A DNA stretch of 64,000 bases from assembly GCA_013287985.1 (NCBI GenBank), contig JABDCT010000001.1, forward strand, positions 1 through 64,000, written 5' to 3'. Both the position numbers and the translations under genes were made by a program. Of the stretch, positions 34,094 to 43,242 are shown piece by piece. Numbering within the stretch: position 1 is the first letter of the stretch; each line of letters opens with the position of its first letter. Source of the DNA: Chlamydiota bacterium. GTDB lineage: Bacteria > Chlamydiota > Chlamydiia > Chlamydiales > Rhabdochlamydiaceae. The notes beneath the pieces were generated by a model. The model made no database searches. It was not told the DNA's origin and was given only the letters and a program-made list of their open reading frames with translations.

Positions 34094-35152
34094 TTATGCG
34101 ATTGTGACTTGCTTGCAGAGATAGACGTCTTGGATTGCGTTTAAGAGCTGCACGCCATCTTTCATCGGACGCTGGAAGGCTTTGCGGCCGCAAATCAGCC
34201 CCATCCCCCCCGCGCGCTTGTTGATGACAGCTGTTTCTACAGCTTCTCCGAGGTCGTTTGAGCCTGATGCACCGCCTGAGTTGATGAGGCCAGCTCGTCC
34301 CATGTAATCATTGATGACCTGGTATCTGGTGAGGTCGATCGGGTGATCGCTGCAGAGCTGATTGTACATCGCTTCTGTCTGCTTGCCGAATTTGAGCGCT
34401 TTAAAGCCGCCATTGTTTTCAGGAAGCTTCTGTTTAATGATATCCGCTTCAATTGTCACGCCGAGGTGGTTGCCCTGGCCCGTGAGGTCGGCAGCTAGAT
34501 GGTAGTCTTTATCTGGAGTGGTGAAGGCTGGATTGCGCAGGTAGCACCATAGGACTGTCACCATGCCGAGCTCGTGTGCCATTTCAAAGGCTTTGCTCAC
34601 TTCTACAATCTGACGACGCGACTCTTCGGAGCCGAAGTAGATCGTCGCACCCACTGCAGCGCAACCCATCTCGTAGGCCTGTTTGATCGATCCAAACATG
34701 ATCTGGTCGTGGATGTTGGGGTAGCGGAGGAGTTCGTTGTGGTTAAATTTCAGGAGATAAGGGATTTTGTGCGCATATTTGCGCGCTGTCATGCCGAGCA
34801 CGCCGAGAGTGGAAGCTACGGCGCTACAGCCGCCTTCGATTGCGAGTTTAATGATATTTTCCGGATCGAAGTAGTCGATATTTTTAGCAAAGGAGGCGCC
34901 TGCAGTGTGCTCAATGCCCTGGTCGACGGGGAGAATGGAGATGTAGCCTGTTCCCGCTAGACGGCCGTGGTTCAGCATCCTCTGCATGTTGCAAAGAACG
35001 CGGATGTTGCGGTCAGAGGGAGAAAAAATGCGATCGACCCAATCTGGACTGGGGATGTGGAGCCGCTCTTTCGGGACAGTTTTACAGATGTGGCCGAGCA
35101 GGCTTTGGGCTTTTTCACCCAGCATTTTTTCAATTTCATTGTATGACAGCAT
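34094..35152 (-). CDS. fbaB: class I fructose-bisphosphate aldolase, DhnA type
   Basis: A 352-residue aldolase of the DhnA/FbaB family, the type found in Chlamydia instead of the classic class II enzyme. It cleaves fructose-1,6-bisphosphate to two triose phosphates through a Lys Schiff base. Visible blocks: [19 protein letters not shown] near the N-terminus, [37 protein letters not shown], and the phosphate-binding [12 protein letters not shown] good ribosome site (AGGAG) precedes the ATG. The AGGAT palindrome lies downstream as a terminator. Confidence 0.93.
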   Translation of the reverse strand: MLSYNEIEKMLGEKAQSLLGHICKTVPKERLHIPSPDWVDRIFSPSDRNIRVLCNMQRMLNHGRLAGTGYISILPVDQGIEHTAGASFAKNIDYFDPENIIKLAIEGGCSAVASTLGVLGMTARKYAHKIPYLLKFNHNELLRYPNIHDQIMFGSIKQAYEMGCAAVGATIYFGSEESRRQIVEVSKAFEMAHELGMVTVLWCYLRNPAFTTPDKDYHLAADLTGQGNHLGVTIEADIIKQKLPENNGGFKALKFGKQTEAMYNQLCSDHPIDLTRYQVINDYMGRAGLINSGGASGSNDLGEAVETAVINKRAGGMGLICGRKAFQRPMKDGVQLLNAIQDVYLCKQVTIA

Positions 35153-35184
35153 AAAGCTCCTTTTTTTGTGGCGATTGTATATTT

Positions 35185-36348
35185 CTACTCAACAAAGAGC
35201 AAGAGGCTCTTAAGATAGCTCCCCTCCGGGTGGTAGAGAGATACGGGATGATCGGATGCCTGTATGTGGCGCCCAATGATCCTGACCGACCGCTGCGCTT
35301 CACAGGCGGCATGGAAAAGAGTTTGTTGAAAAAGCTCTTCATCCACGTGCGCGGAACAGGAACAGGTGAGCAGGATCGAACGAGGAGGCATCTTGCGCAA
35401 GGTCATGGCATTGAGCTGCCGGTATCCGTTGAGCGCGGCTTGCAGGTTTTTGCGCCTCTTGGTGAAAGCTGGAGGATCGAGGATTATAAGGTCAAAATCT
35501 AGAGGTTCTCGCTGAAGATAAGCGAAAACGTCCTCGCGAATCACCTTGTGATGAGTAAGGCCGTTTAATTGGGTGTTCTGCTCCGCAAATGCACAGGCTT
35601 GAGGACATGTATCGATGCTCGTCACGTGGGTCGCGCCGCCTTTTAGGGCGTAGATCGAAAATGCGCCTGTATAGGAGAAGCAATTGAGAACTTTTTTATT
35701 CTTCGCAAGGGAGGCGATTTTCTGGCGCATTTCGCGTTGATCGAGGAAAAAGCCGGTTTTTTGGCCCAACTTGATAGAGACGACAAAGGGGATGCCATTT
35801 TCGATAATATCAATCTGATCGCGCTCTTCGCCATAGATCAGGCCGTGAGACTCCTTGAGTCCCTCTTGAAGGCGGCTGGGAGAGAGGGATTTTTCATAGA
35901 TGCTGCGCGGCTGGATCACTTTGATCAGGATAGAGATGATGAGCGGTTTTAGGCGCTCCATGCCATAGGTGCTGATCTGGATAGCCAGATGGCCATTGTA
36001 ATTGTCGACGATGAGGCCTGGCAGGCCATCGGCTTCGGCGTTGATCAGGCGATAGGCATTGGTCGTCTTGCGGTCAAAGAGCTGCGAGCGCAGAAGCTCT
36101 GCCTCTACGACGCGCAGGGTCAGCTCCTCTTCGATATTCCCCTCGTGAAAAGCCAGCACACGGCCGGCAATCGTGTTTTCAGGATGAAAATAGGCTTGAG
36201 CGAGAAATGCGCCTTTAGAAGATAGGACGGAGAGGATTTCACCCGGTTCGATAGCAGGGAAAGACTCGATGGCCCCTGAAAAGATCCAGGGGTGACGACG
36301 TACGAGAGACTTTTCTTTTCCCTCTTTGAGGATTATTTGTTTAAGCAA
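35185..36348 (-). CDS. rlmI: 23S rRNA (cytosine-C5) methyltransferase RlmI-like
   Basis: A 387-residue RlmI-type enzyme, which methylates C1962 of 23S rRNA. An N-terminal PUA-like domain (about 1-75; [21 protein letters not shown]) precedes a class I methyltransferase: [32 protein letters not shown] (motif I), [15 protein letters not shown] (motif IV) and the catalytic-Cys segment [13 protein letters not shown]. Length fits. It overlaps rimO by 8 bases and is downstream of it, so the two form a ribosome-modification operon. Confidence 0.88.
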   Translation of the reverse strand: MLKQIILKEGKEKSLVRRHPWIFSGAIESFPAIEPGEILSVLSSKGAFLAQAYFHPENTIAGRVLAFHEGNIEEELTLRVVEAELLRSQLFDRKTTNAYRLINAEADGLPGLIVDNYNGHLAIQISTYGMERLKPLIISILIKVIQPRSIYEKSLSPSRLQEGLKESHGLIYGEERDQIDIIENGIPFVVSIKLGQKTGFFLDQREMRQKIASLAKNKKVLNCFSYTGAFSIYALKGGATHVTSIDTCPQACAFAEQNTQLNGLTHHKVIREDVFAYLQREPLDFDLIILDPPAFTKRRKNLQAALNGYRQLNAMTLRKMPPRSILLTCSCSAHVDEELFQQTLFHAACEAQRSVRIIGRHIQASDHPVSLYHPEGSYLKSLLLFVE

Positions 36349-37729
36349 GGGCTAGACGCGCTTTAGCTTTTGCGCGCTCCCCTAGCGGTTTCACGATCCT
36401 GCCAATGAGGTCGTAATCCATGCAGTCGGTGATCTCCACCTCGTGCAGCGTTCCAAAGCTCTTCGCCTCGCGGGCATCATTGATGATGACCTGGCCGTCG
36501 ATTTCAGGGCACTGGCCATAAAATCTGCCGCGCATGAGATAGGGTGAATCGGGATGGTAGCCCTCTAAAAGCACCTGCAGGCGCTTACCGATGTAGGCGC
36601 TATTGCGTTCGCGCACGATTTTGAGTTGAGCCTGCATCAGACGATGGTAGCGCGCTTCTTTGACATCTTCCGCAACGTGATCGGGGAGTGTTGCCGCATG
36701 AGCACCCTCCTCGGATGAGAACTTGAAGATACCGATATTGTCGAGCGGATGGGTGTGAATGAACTCATACATCTCTTCGAACTGCTTGTCCGTCTCTCCG
36801 GGGAAGCCCACCATGAGGCTTGTGCGGATCACGACTTCGGGGATGGCTGCGCGCAGCTGGGTGATGGTGTTTAGAATCGCTTCCTTGTTCGTTTTACGGC
36901 GCATGCGCTTCAAAATCGGGTCGCTGATGTGTTGGATGGGCATGTCGAGGTAGCGGCAGATGCGCGCATCGCTGGCCATGATCTCAATCAGCCCTGGAGT
37001 GATCTCGTCCGGGTAGAGATAGAGAAGTCTGAGCCAATAGTCGCCGGGAACTTGCAGCATTTCTTTTAGGAGAGATTCGAGGCCGTCTTTTTCTTTGCGC
37101 TCTTTGCCAAAATCACCGAGGTCCTGGGCAATCATGATTACCTCACGTACCTGCTGGCTTAAGAGAGCGCGGAATTCTTTGGTCACCTGTTCATGGGATT
37201 TGCTCTTGAGAGGTCCTTTAATTGAAGGGATGATGCAGAAGCTGCAGCGCTTAGCGCAGCCTTCGGCAATCTTTAAATAGGCATAGTGGCGCGGTGTCGC
37301 GATCTGTCGTGGAACTTCGCCCCACTGCAGGTAGCTGCGGGCAGAAGTGATCGACTCCCCTGCATCTTCCGCCTCGATCGCTTTGAGGATATTCTCCACA
37401 TCCCCCGAACCGAGCAGGTAGTGGACGGCGGGAAATTTATCCTTGATGACGCTGCTGTGGTTCTGCACCATACAGCCGGTCACGACGACTTTAGCACTAT
37501 TTTTTTTACCCGAGAGAATCTCTTCAATCGTATCGCACGACTCTTGGCGTGCAGAGGCGAGAAAGCCGCAGGTGTTGATGACGAGATAATCGGCTTCTTC
37601 AATCTGGCTTGTCGCTTCGTATCCTGCTTTTAGGACGATGCCCAGCATGATTTCTGTATCGACCAAGTTGCGTGCGCAGCCCAAACTGGTAAAATGAATT
37701 TTGTTGCCCTTTCGGAGAAAATTTTTCAT
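36341..37729 (-). CDS. rimO: ribosomal protein S12 methylthiotransferase
   Basis: A 462-residue radical-SAM methylthiotransferase that modifies an Asp of ribosomal protein S12. The N-terminal MTTase domain carries the three Cys ligands of the auxiliary cluster (SLGCARNL, INTCGFL, VTGCMV), the central radical-SAM motif is CAKRCSFC (EGCAKRCSFCIIPSIKG), and a TRAM domain closes it. MiaB-like homologues share the fold, but the family start FTSLGCARNLVDTE supports RimO. A TATTAT box ends 6 nt before the ATG, with no ribosome site. Confidence 0.93.
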   Translation of the reverse strand: MKNFLRKGNKIHFTSLGCARNLVDTEIMLGIVLKAGYEATSQIEEADYLVINTCGFLASARQESCDTIEEILSGKKNSAKVVVTGCMVQNHSSVIKDKFPAVHYLLGSGDVENILKAIEAEDAGESITSARSYLQWGEVPRQIATPRHYAYLKIAEGCAKRCSFCIIPSIKGPLKSKSHEQVTKEFRALLSQQVREVIMIAQDLGDFGKERKEKDGLESLLKEMLQVPGDYWLRLLYLYPDEITPGLIEIMASDARICRYLDMPIQHISDPILKRMRRKTNKEAILNTITQLRAAIPEVVIRTSLMVGFPGETDKQFEEMYEFIHTHPLDNIGIFKFSSEEGAHAATLPDHVAEDVKEARYHRLMQAQLKIVRERNSAYIGKRLQVLLEGYHPDSPYLMRGRFYGQCPEIDGQVIINDAREAKSFGTLHEVEITDCMDYDLIGRIVKPLGERAKAKARLALA

Positions 37730-37785
37730 GCGATCATAATACCAGATGGGTAAAAAATTGGGAAAGGCGTAATATATGTACCTAA

Positions 37786-39366
37786 ATGAATTTTTTAATC
37801 CTTATCCTAATCATTTTCATGGGGTGCAAAAAGGCCCCTCCTCATAAGGAAAAAGGCCACTCCTTACGCCTTGCCATCCATACAGAACCACCGACACTCG
37901 ATGCGCGCAGAGCCACTGACACCTCCTCTGTCGCCGTCATCCGCATGTGTTTTGAAGGCCTGATGCGCCGGGTCCAAGGCGAGGGTCCCCAGCTTGCCCT
38001 CGCCGAAAAGGTCAAGATCTCCGATGGCGGCCGGGTATATACATTTTATTTGCGCTCTGCCTACTGGTGGGATGGAGCTCCGATCAAAGCGAGCGACTTT
38101 GAAAAAACATGGAAAACGATCCTCTCGCCCAACTTCAACTCCCCCTTTGCAAGCGAACTTTTCATCCTAAAGAATGGCGCCAAAGCCAAGGAAGGCCTCT
38201 GCTCGACTGAAGAGGTGGGAGTGCAGGCATTGACAGACTGGAAATTACGCGTCGAACTCGAACACCCGGTCCCCTATTTCCTCGATCTGATCGCTTCCCA
38301 CTCGTTTCTGCCCGTGCCGCAGCATATCGCAGGGGCGCATCCCGATTGGGCGGAAAATCCCAAGCATTTTGTCGGCAACGGCCCTTTTAAGCTGGTGAAA
38401 TGGCACCGCCACCAGGATCTCGTTCTCAAGAAGAACAACGCCTATTGGGACAAGGATGCCGTTTCCATCCAAGAGATCCGTCTCTCGATCATCCACGATG
38501 AAACTACAGCGCTGAACATGTTTGAAGTCGGCGAGGTCGATTGGGCGGGCAATCCCCTTTCCAACCTGCCTCCTGATGCCGCGCAGGCTCTCGCACAGCA
38601 AGACCGGCTGCACACCTATCCGATTTCTGGCACGTATTACTACATTTTCAATGTCCAGCAAGAGCCGTTTAACAACCTCAATCTGCGCAAAGCCTTTACT
38701 CTCGCTATCAACCGCCGGGAGATCACAGAAAACATCATCCAATCGAAGCAGCAGCCCGCTACCAGCCTCGTCCCTCCTACCATTTGGGATATCTCCGAGC
38801 CCTTCTTCGATGATAACGCGGTCGAAGAAGCACGGCGGCTTTTCGAGCTAGGCCTCCAAGAGCAGGGATATACAAGAGACACGCTTCCCACCATTACTCT
38901 CACCTATAACAACGCTCCGACCCACCATAAAATCGCCCAGGCTATTCAAGATCAGTGGTACCGCGCCTTAGGCGTGCGCGTCGAGCTCAACAACGTGAAA
39001 TGGGAGACCTTTTACGACGATTTAAACAATAAAAACTTCCATGTCGCACGTATGGGCGGTGTGGCGAGTTTCAACGATCCGCTGACGTTCCTCGATCTCT
39101 ATCGCAATGAGAAGGGCGGCAGCAACTTTTCCGGCTGGAGCAATCCCCGATTTAATGAGCTTCTCGAAGAAGCCAATCAAACGACAAACATGGTGAAACG
39201 CGAAGCGCTATTACGCTCGGCAGAAAAGATCTTTATCGATGAAATGCCCATTGCTCCGATTTATTACTACACCGGAACCTACGTCAAGCAGCCCTACGTG
39301 AAATCTGTCCAGCTCTCTGAGCTCAATGAAGCTAACTTCAAATTTGCCTACTTGGATAATCGTTAA
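37786..39366 (+). CDS. oppA: oligopeptide ABC transporter, substrate-binding lipoprotein
   Basis: A 526-residue periplasmic binding protein of the SBP_bac_5 family. The N-terminus is a lipoprotein signal ending in a lipobox-like FMG-C (Cys14). The body shows RLAIHTEPPTLDARRATDTS, the PVPYFLDLIASHSFLPVP and VGNGPFKLVKW motifs of OppA proteins, and the usual YYYIFNVQQEPFNNLNLRKA block. It captures peptides for import by the four downstream proteins. It is first in a five-gene operon that starts divergently from rimO. Confidence 0.95.
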   Translation: MNFLILILIIFMGCKKAPPHKEKGHSLRLAIHTEPPTLDARRATDTSSVAVIRMCFEGLMRRVQGEGPQLALAEKVKISDGGRVYTFYLRSAYWWDGAPIKASDFEKTWKTILSPNFNSPFASELFILKNGAKAKEGLCSTEEVGVQALTDWKLRVELEHPVPYFLDLIASHSFLPVPQHIAGAHPDWAENPKHFVGNGPFKLVKWHRHQDLVLKKNNAYWDKDAVSIQEIRLSIIHDETTALNMFEVGEVDWAGNPLSNLPPDAAQALAQQDRLHTYPISGTYYYIFNVQQEPFNNLNLRKAFTLAINRREITENIIQSKQQPATSLVPPTIWDISEPFFDDNAVEEARRLFELGLQEQGYTRDTLPTITLTYNNAPTHHKIAQAIQDQWYRALGVRVELNNVKWETFYDDLNNKNFHVARMGGVASFNDPLTFLDLYRNEKGGSNFSGWSNPRFNELLEEANQTTNMVKREALLRSAEKIFIDEMPIAPIYYYTGTYVKQPYVKSVQLSELNEANFKFAYLDNR

Positions 39367-40302
39367 ATGATCTCTTATCTGTGTAAGAAGTTTTTTATTC
39401 TCCTGACCTCTCTCTTCCTAGTAGCTACGATGACGTTTGTCCTCATGCATATCATTCCCGGCGACCCTTTTACTGAAGAGAAGGCCGTGCCTGAAGAGAT
39501 TCTAAAAGCGATGTACAAGCATTATGGGTTAGATCAGCCCTGGTATGTGCAGTATGGCCACTACCTAAAGGGTATTGCCACCTTTGACCTGGGTCCCTCC
39601 TTCAAATATCAGGGACGGAGCGTCACCGAGATTATTACAGAAGGGTTTCCTGTTTCCTTCATCTTGGGCGCTGAAGCGCTTCTGCTCGCTTTTGGGCTTG
39701 GCACGATTGCGGGAAGCATCGCAGCACTCAAGCATATGAAATGGCAAGACAACCTCGTCATGATCCTCGCCGTACTGGGGATTTCGGTTCCCAGCTTTAT
39801 CCTCGCTACCTTTCTGCAATACCTTTTTGCGATGCAGTGGGATCTCCTTCCTGTTGCGCGCTGGGGGTCTTTTGCCCACACGATCCTGCCCGCGCTTGCG
39901 CTTGCCGCTCTACCGACCGCGTTTATCGCAAGACTCATGCGTTCGGGTCTAGTGGAGATTCTGCAGCAGGACTACATCTTAACCGCAAAAGCTAAGGGGC
40001 TCAGCAAATTTGAGATTATTTTCCGCCACGCCCTCCGCAACGCTCTTCTGCCTATTGTCACTTATTTAGGACCTCTGGCGACAGCCGTACTCACCGGCAG
40101 TTTTGCAGTGGAAAAAATCTTCGGCATTCCCGGCCTCGGCCAGTGGTTCGTGATGAGCATCACCAACCGCGACTATACAGTAATCATGGGGACAACGGTT
40201 TTTTATAGCGCCCTGCTCCTCCTTTGTGTATTCGCAAGCGAGTTCCTCTACACGCTTATCGACCCGCGCATTCAGCGATCAGACAAGAGGGTGAGAGCAT
40301 GA
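39367..40302 (+). CDS. oppB: oligopeptide ABC transporter permease OppB
   Basis: A 311-residue inner-membrane permease starting at the base after the oppA stop. It has six membrane helices, the family N-terminal motif MHIIPGDPF, and the EAA loop that docks the ATPase (LVEILQQDYILTAKAKGLS). The C-terminal half carries VEKIFGIPGLGQWFV. It pairs with OppC to form the channel. It overlaps oppC by 4 bases (ATGA). Confidence 0.95.
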   Translation: MISYLCKKFFILLTSLFLVATMTFVLMHIIPGDPFTEEKAVPEEILKAMYKHYGLDQPWYVQYGHYLKGIATFDLGPSFKYQGRSVTEIITEGFPVSFILGAEALLLAFGLGTIAGSIAALKHMKWQDNLVMILAVLGISVPSFILATFLQYLFAMQWDLLPVARWGSFAHTILPALALAALPTAFIARLMRSGLVEILQQDYILTAKAKGLSKFEIIFRHALRNALLPIVTYLGPLATAVLTGSFAVEKIFGIPGLGQWFVMSITNRDYTVIMGTTVFYSALLLLCVFASEFLYTLIDPRIQRSDKRVRA

Positions 40303-41207
40303 ACGATCTTTTTGATCCACTCGATAAGAGCAACCTCTCTTTTACTGACACGGGACCCAGTGCATCCTACAGCTATTGGAAGGACAGCTGGAGCCGCCTA
40401 AAGTCTAACCGTTTGGGGATGGTAGGCCTCATCATGCTGCTGCTCCTTCTCGTTTTGGCAATCGTTGGACCTCTTCTCACTCCCTATACCTACTATGAAA
40501 CCTATCTCCACCTCAAGAACCAGCCCCCCAGCCTTCAATTCTGGTTCGGAACAGATGAATTGGGAAGAGACCTGTTCACACGCGTCTGGTGGGGCGCTAG
40601 AATCTCCCTGTTCGTCGGCATTACAGCTTCTCTCATCGACCTGGCCATCGGTGTGCTTTATGGAGCATTTGCCGCTCTTGTCGGAGGTAAAACCGAAGAA
40701 ACGATGATGCGCCTCTGCGATGTCCTCTATTCCATCCCCTACCTCCTCGTCGTCATTCTGCTCATGGTGATCATCGGCTCGGGCATCACGACGATCCTGC
40801 TCGCCTTAACCATCACCGGCTGGATCGGCATGGCGCGCATAGTGCGCGGCCAGATTCTGCAGCTCAAAGAGCTCGACTTCGTGAAAGCAGCGGAATCCTT
40901 GGGAGCCTCGCGCTTCCGTTTAATGAGACGCCACCTCATTCCCAATGCTATGGGACAGATCATCGTGACCATGACACTCACCGTTCCTACGGCGATTTTT
41001 GCAGAGGCTTTCTTGAGCTTTCTCGGTCTTGGCGTTCAAGCGCCCATCGCCAGCTGGGGCACGATGGCGAGCGACGGCCTTCCCGCCTTGCGCTACTATC
41101 CGTGGAGGCTCTTCTTCCCCGCCGGTTTCATTAGCCTCACCATGCTCAGCTTTAATTTGCTGGGAGATGCCCTCCGCGATGCCTTCGACCCGAGGTTGCG
41201 CTTATGA
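40299..41207 (+). CDS. oppC: oligopeptide ABC transporter permease OppC
   Basis: A 302-residue permease whose ATG overlaps the oppB stop. A frame open further upstream inside oppB is ignored. It has the OppC cytoplasmic N-terminus (YWKDSWSRLKSNRLGMVGLI), a first helix, the FGTDELGRDLFTRVWWGARISL motif, and the EAA loop LKELDFVKAAESLGASRFRLM. It forms the membrane channel with OppB. It ends in an ATGA overlap with oppD. Confidence 0.95.
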   Translation: MNDLFDPLDKSNLSFTDTGPSASYSYWKDSWSRLKSNRLGMVGLIMLLLLLVLAIVGPLLTPYTYYETYLHLKNQPPSLQFWFGTDELGRDLFTRVWWGARISLFVGITASLIDLAIGVLYGAFAALVGGKTEETMMRLCDVLYSIPYLLVVILLMVIIGSGITTILLALTITGWIGMARIVRGQILQLKELDFVKAAESLGASRFRLMRRHLIPNAMGQIIVTMTLTVPTAIFAEAFLSFLGLGVQAPIASWGTMASDGLPALRYYPWRLFFPAGFISLTMLSFNLLGDALRDAFDPRLRL

Positions 41208-42181
41208 AACAGCCCCTCCTTGCCGTGCGCAATCTCTCCGTCCATTTCAGCTCGCACAACAAGCGGATACCTGCTGTCCGCAATGTTTCTTTTAATGTCT
41301 ACGAAGGAGAAATCCTCGGGATTGTTGGCGAATCGGGATCTGGTAAGAGCGCCATGGTCAAAGCACTTCTTAAACTTCTCCCCTCTCATTCCGCCCTGAT
41401 TGCAGGAGAAGCCGTGTACCTCGGCAAAGACCTCCTCTCTCTTAGCGATAAAGAGCTGCAGAAGGTCAGAGGGAAAGAAGTGGGCATGATTTTTCAAGAT
41501 CCAACCACTGCCCTCAATCCCACCATGAAAATCGGCAGGCAGATAGTCGAGTGCATCTTGCGCCACTGCCCCGAATTCACCCCACCACAGGCACGCGAGC
41601 GCGCCATTGAACTCTTAGAACTCGTCGGTATAGCACAAGCGCGCACGCGCTTTGAAGAGTATCCCCACACTTTAAGCGGCGGCATGCGCCAGCGCGTGAT
41701 GATTGCCATCGCCCTGGCGGCCCACCCCCGCCTCATCATCGCCGACGAGCCCACTACTGCTCTCGATGTCACCATCCAGGCCCAGATATTAGAGCTGATG
41801 AAACAGATCCAGGAAAAGCTCGGCACCAGCATCCTTCTCATTACCCATGATTTGAGCGTTGTCGCCGGTTTTTGCGACCGCGTCCTTGTCATGTATGGAG
41901 GCAGAATTGTAGAGGCTGCAAGCGTCGAAGCGCTCTTTGCAGACCCTCTTCACCCTTACACGCGTGGCCTTCTCCAGTCGATTCCGCGCCTCGATATGCA
42001 CAAAGACGACCCTCTCATTCCCATTGAAGGGACTCCGCCTTATCCGTCAGAGCAGTCCATCGGCTGTAGTTTTTGCGAACGCTGCCCGCTTGCTATGAAA
42101 ATCTGCGCCTTGCAGGACCCTCGCCTTGTTCCAAAGAGTGAAAAACACTACGCATCGTGCTGGAAGATCCCGCCCCTATGA
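41204..42181 (+). CDS. oppD: oligopeptide ABC transporter ATPase OppD
   Basis: A 325-residue ATPase. Walker [10 protein letters not shown]-loop [11 protein letters not shown], signature LSGGMRQRV, Walker [13 protein letters not shown] and H-loop THD are all present. A C-terminal Cys-rich oligopeptide-transporter domain ([14 protein letters not shown]) is typical of OppD/DppD. It powers peptide import through OppBC. Its stop overlaps the oppF start. Confidence 0.96.
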   Translation: MKQPLLAVRNLSVHFSSHNKRIPAVRNVSFNVYEGEILGIVGESGSGKSAMVKALLKLLPSHSALIAGEAVYLGKDLLSLSDKELQKVRGKEVGMIFQDPTTALNPTMKIGRQIVECILRHCPEFTPPQARERAIELLELVGIAQARTRFEEYPHTLSGGMRQRVMIAIALAAHPRLIIADEPTTALDVTIQAQILELMKQIQEKLGTSILLITHDLSVVAGFCDRVLVMYGGRIVEAASVEALFADPLHPYTRGLLQSIPRLDMHKDDPLIPIEGTPPYPSEQSIGCSFCERCPLAMKICALQDPRLVPKSEKHYASCWKIPPL

Positions 42182-43188
42182 AAAAGCGTCTGTTTGAAAT
42201 TAGAAACTTAACCAAGAACTTTCCGAGCGGAAAAGAGCAGGTCCGCGCGCTGACCGATGTCTCTTTTGACATCTACGAAGGCGAAACGCTCGGCCTTGTC
42301 GGTGAAAGCGGCTGCGGCAAATCGACCCTGGGCAAATGCTTGATCGGCCTCACTCCCCCCACATCAGGCTCGATCCGCTATGAGGGCAAAGAAGTTAGCC
42401 TACTGCGCGGTAAAGACCTGCGCGCATTCCGCAGCCAGACAAGCCTTATTTTCCAGGATCCCTACTCCTCCCTCAATCCGCGCATGACAGCAGCCGATAT
42501 CATCGGCGAACCCCTTGCGATTCAAGGAGCATCGAAACAACAGAGAGAAAAGCGGATTGAGGAGCTGCTCCATCTCGTGGGCCTATCCCCATCCATGGGC
42601 AATCGCTTTCCTCACGAATTTAGCGGCGGACAGCGCCAGCGCATCGGGATTGCGCGCGCACTAGCCGCAGGTCCACGCTTTGTCATCTGCGATGAACCGG
42701 TCTCCGCCCTCGACGTATCCGTCCAAGCTCAGATCATCAACCTCCTCAAAAAGCTGCAACAAGAGATGGGACTCACCTATCTTTTCATCGCACACGATCT
42801 GCGCATCGTCAAATACCTCTCCAACCGCGTTGCTGTCCTCTACCGAGGAGAAATCGTCGAATGCGCAGAAGCCGAAGAGCTCTACCACTCCCCTCTACAT
42901 CCCTACACCCAGGCCCTGCTTTCCGCCATCCCCATACCCGACCCGCAAATCGAGAAAAAGCGCCGCCGCATTGTCCTTTCCGGTGAGATTCCTAGTCCTT
43001 TTGAAATCTTGAAGGGATGCCCCTTCGCATCGCGCTGCCCCAAAGCAACCGCTCACTGCCATGAAGTAAAACCCCTCATGCGCGAAATCTCTCCTGGCCA
43101 CCACGCCGCCTGCCACTACGCTTCCCAACCTCTAATAGAACAAAACGTGCCCGTGTCCGTAGAAAAAGAGGAAATAACAGGATATTAG
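42178..43188 (+). CDS. oppF: oligopeptide ABC transporter ATPase OppF
   Basis: A 336-residue ATPase, the partner of OppD. The start [10 protein letters not shown] overlaps the oppD stop (ATGA). Walker A GESGCGKS, Q-loop IFQDPYSSLNP, signature FSGGQRQRI, Walker B FVICDEPVSALD and a C-terminal Cys segment (CPFASRCPKATAHC) are present. The final residues (NVPVSVEKEEITGY) lie beyond the family consensus and are encoded by a hexamer-like repeat and the left arm of the AGGAT palindrome, so the tail is probably repeat-derived. Confidence 0.95.
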   Translation: MKKRLFEIRNLTKNFPSGKEQVRALTDVSFDIYEGETLGLVGESGCGKSTLGKCLIGLTPPTSGSIRYEGKEVSLLRGKDLRAFRSQTSLIFQDPYSSLNPRMTAADIIGEPLAIQGASKQQREKRIEELLHLVGLSPSMGNRFPHEFSGGQRQRIGIARALAAGPRFVICDEPVSALDVSVQAQIINLLKKLQQEMGLTYLFIAHDLRIVKYLSNRVAVLYRGEIVECAEAEELYHSPLHPYTQALLSAIPIPDPQIEKKRRRIVLSGEIPSPFEILKGCPFASRCPKATAHCHEVKPLMREISPGHHAACHYASQPLIEQNVPVSVEKEEITGY

Positions 43189-43236
43189 GATAGTCAGGAT
43201 GAAAAATCATCCTGACCATCCTAATATCCTGTTATT
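43172..43236. repeat. AGGAT-type palindromic repeat, copy 2, acting as terminator
   Basis: Arms 43172-43201 and 43207-43236 (AATAACAGGATATTAGGAT and its complement) form a long hairpin with a short loop, followed by CTTTTTTTATTT. It lies between convergent oppF and the permease gene, and encodes the last OppF codons including the stop. The same core occurs at 34021-34088. Confidence 0.85.
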
Positions 43237-43242
43237 CTTTTT

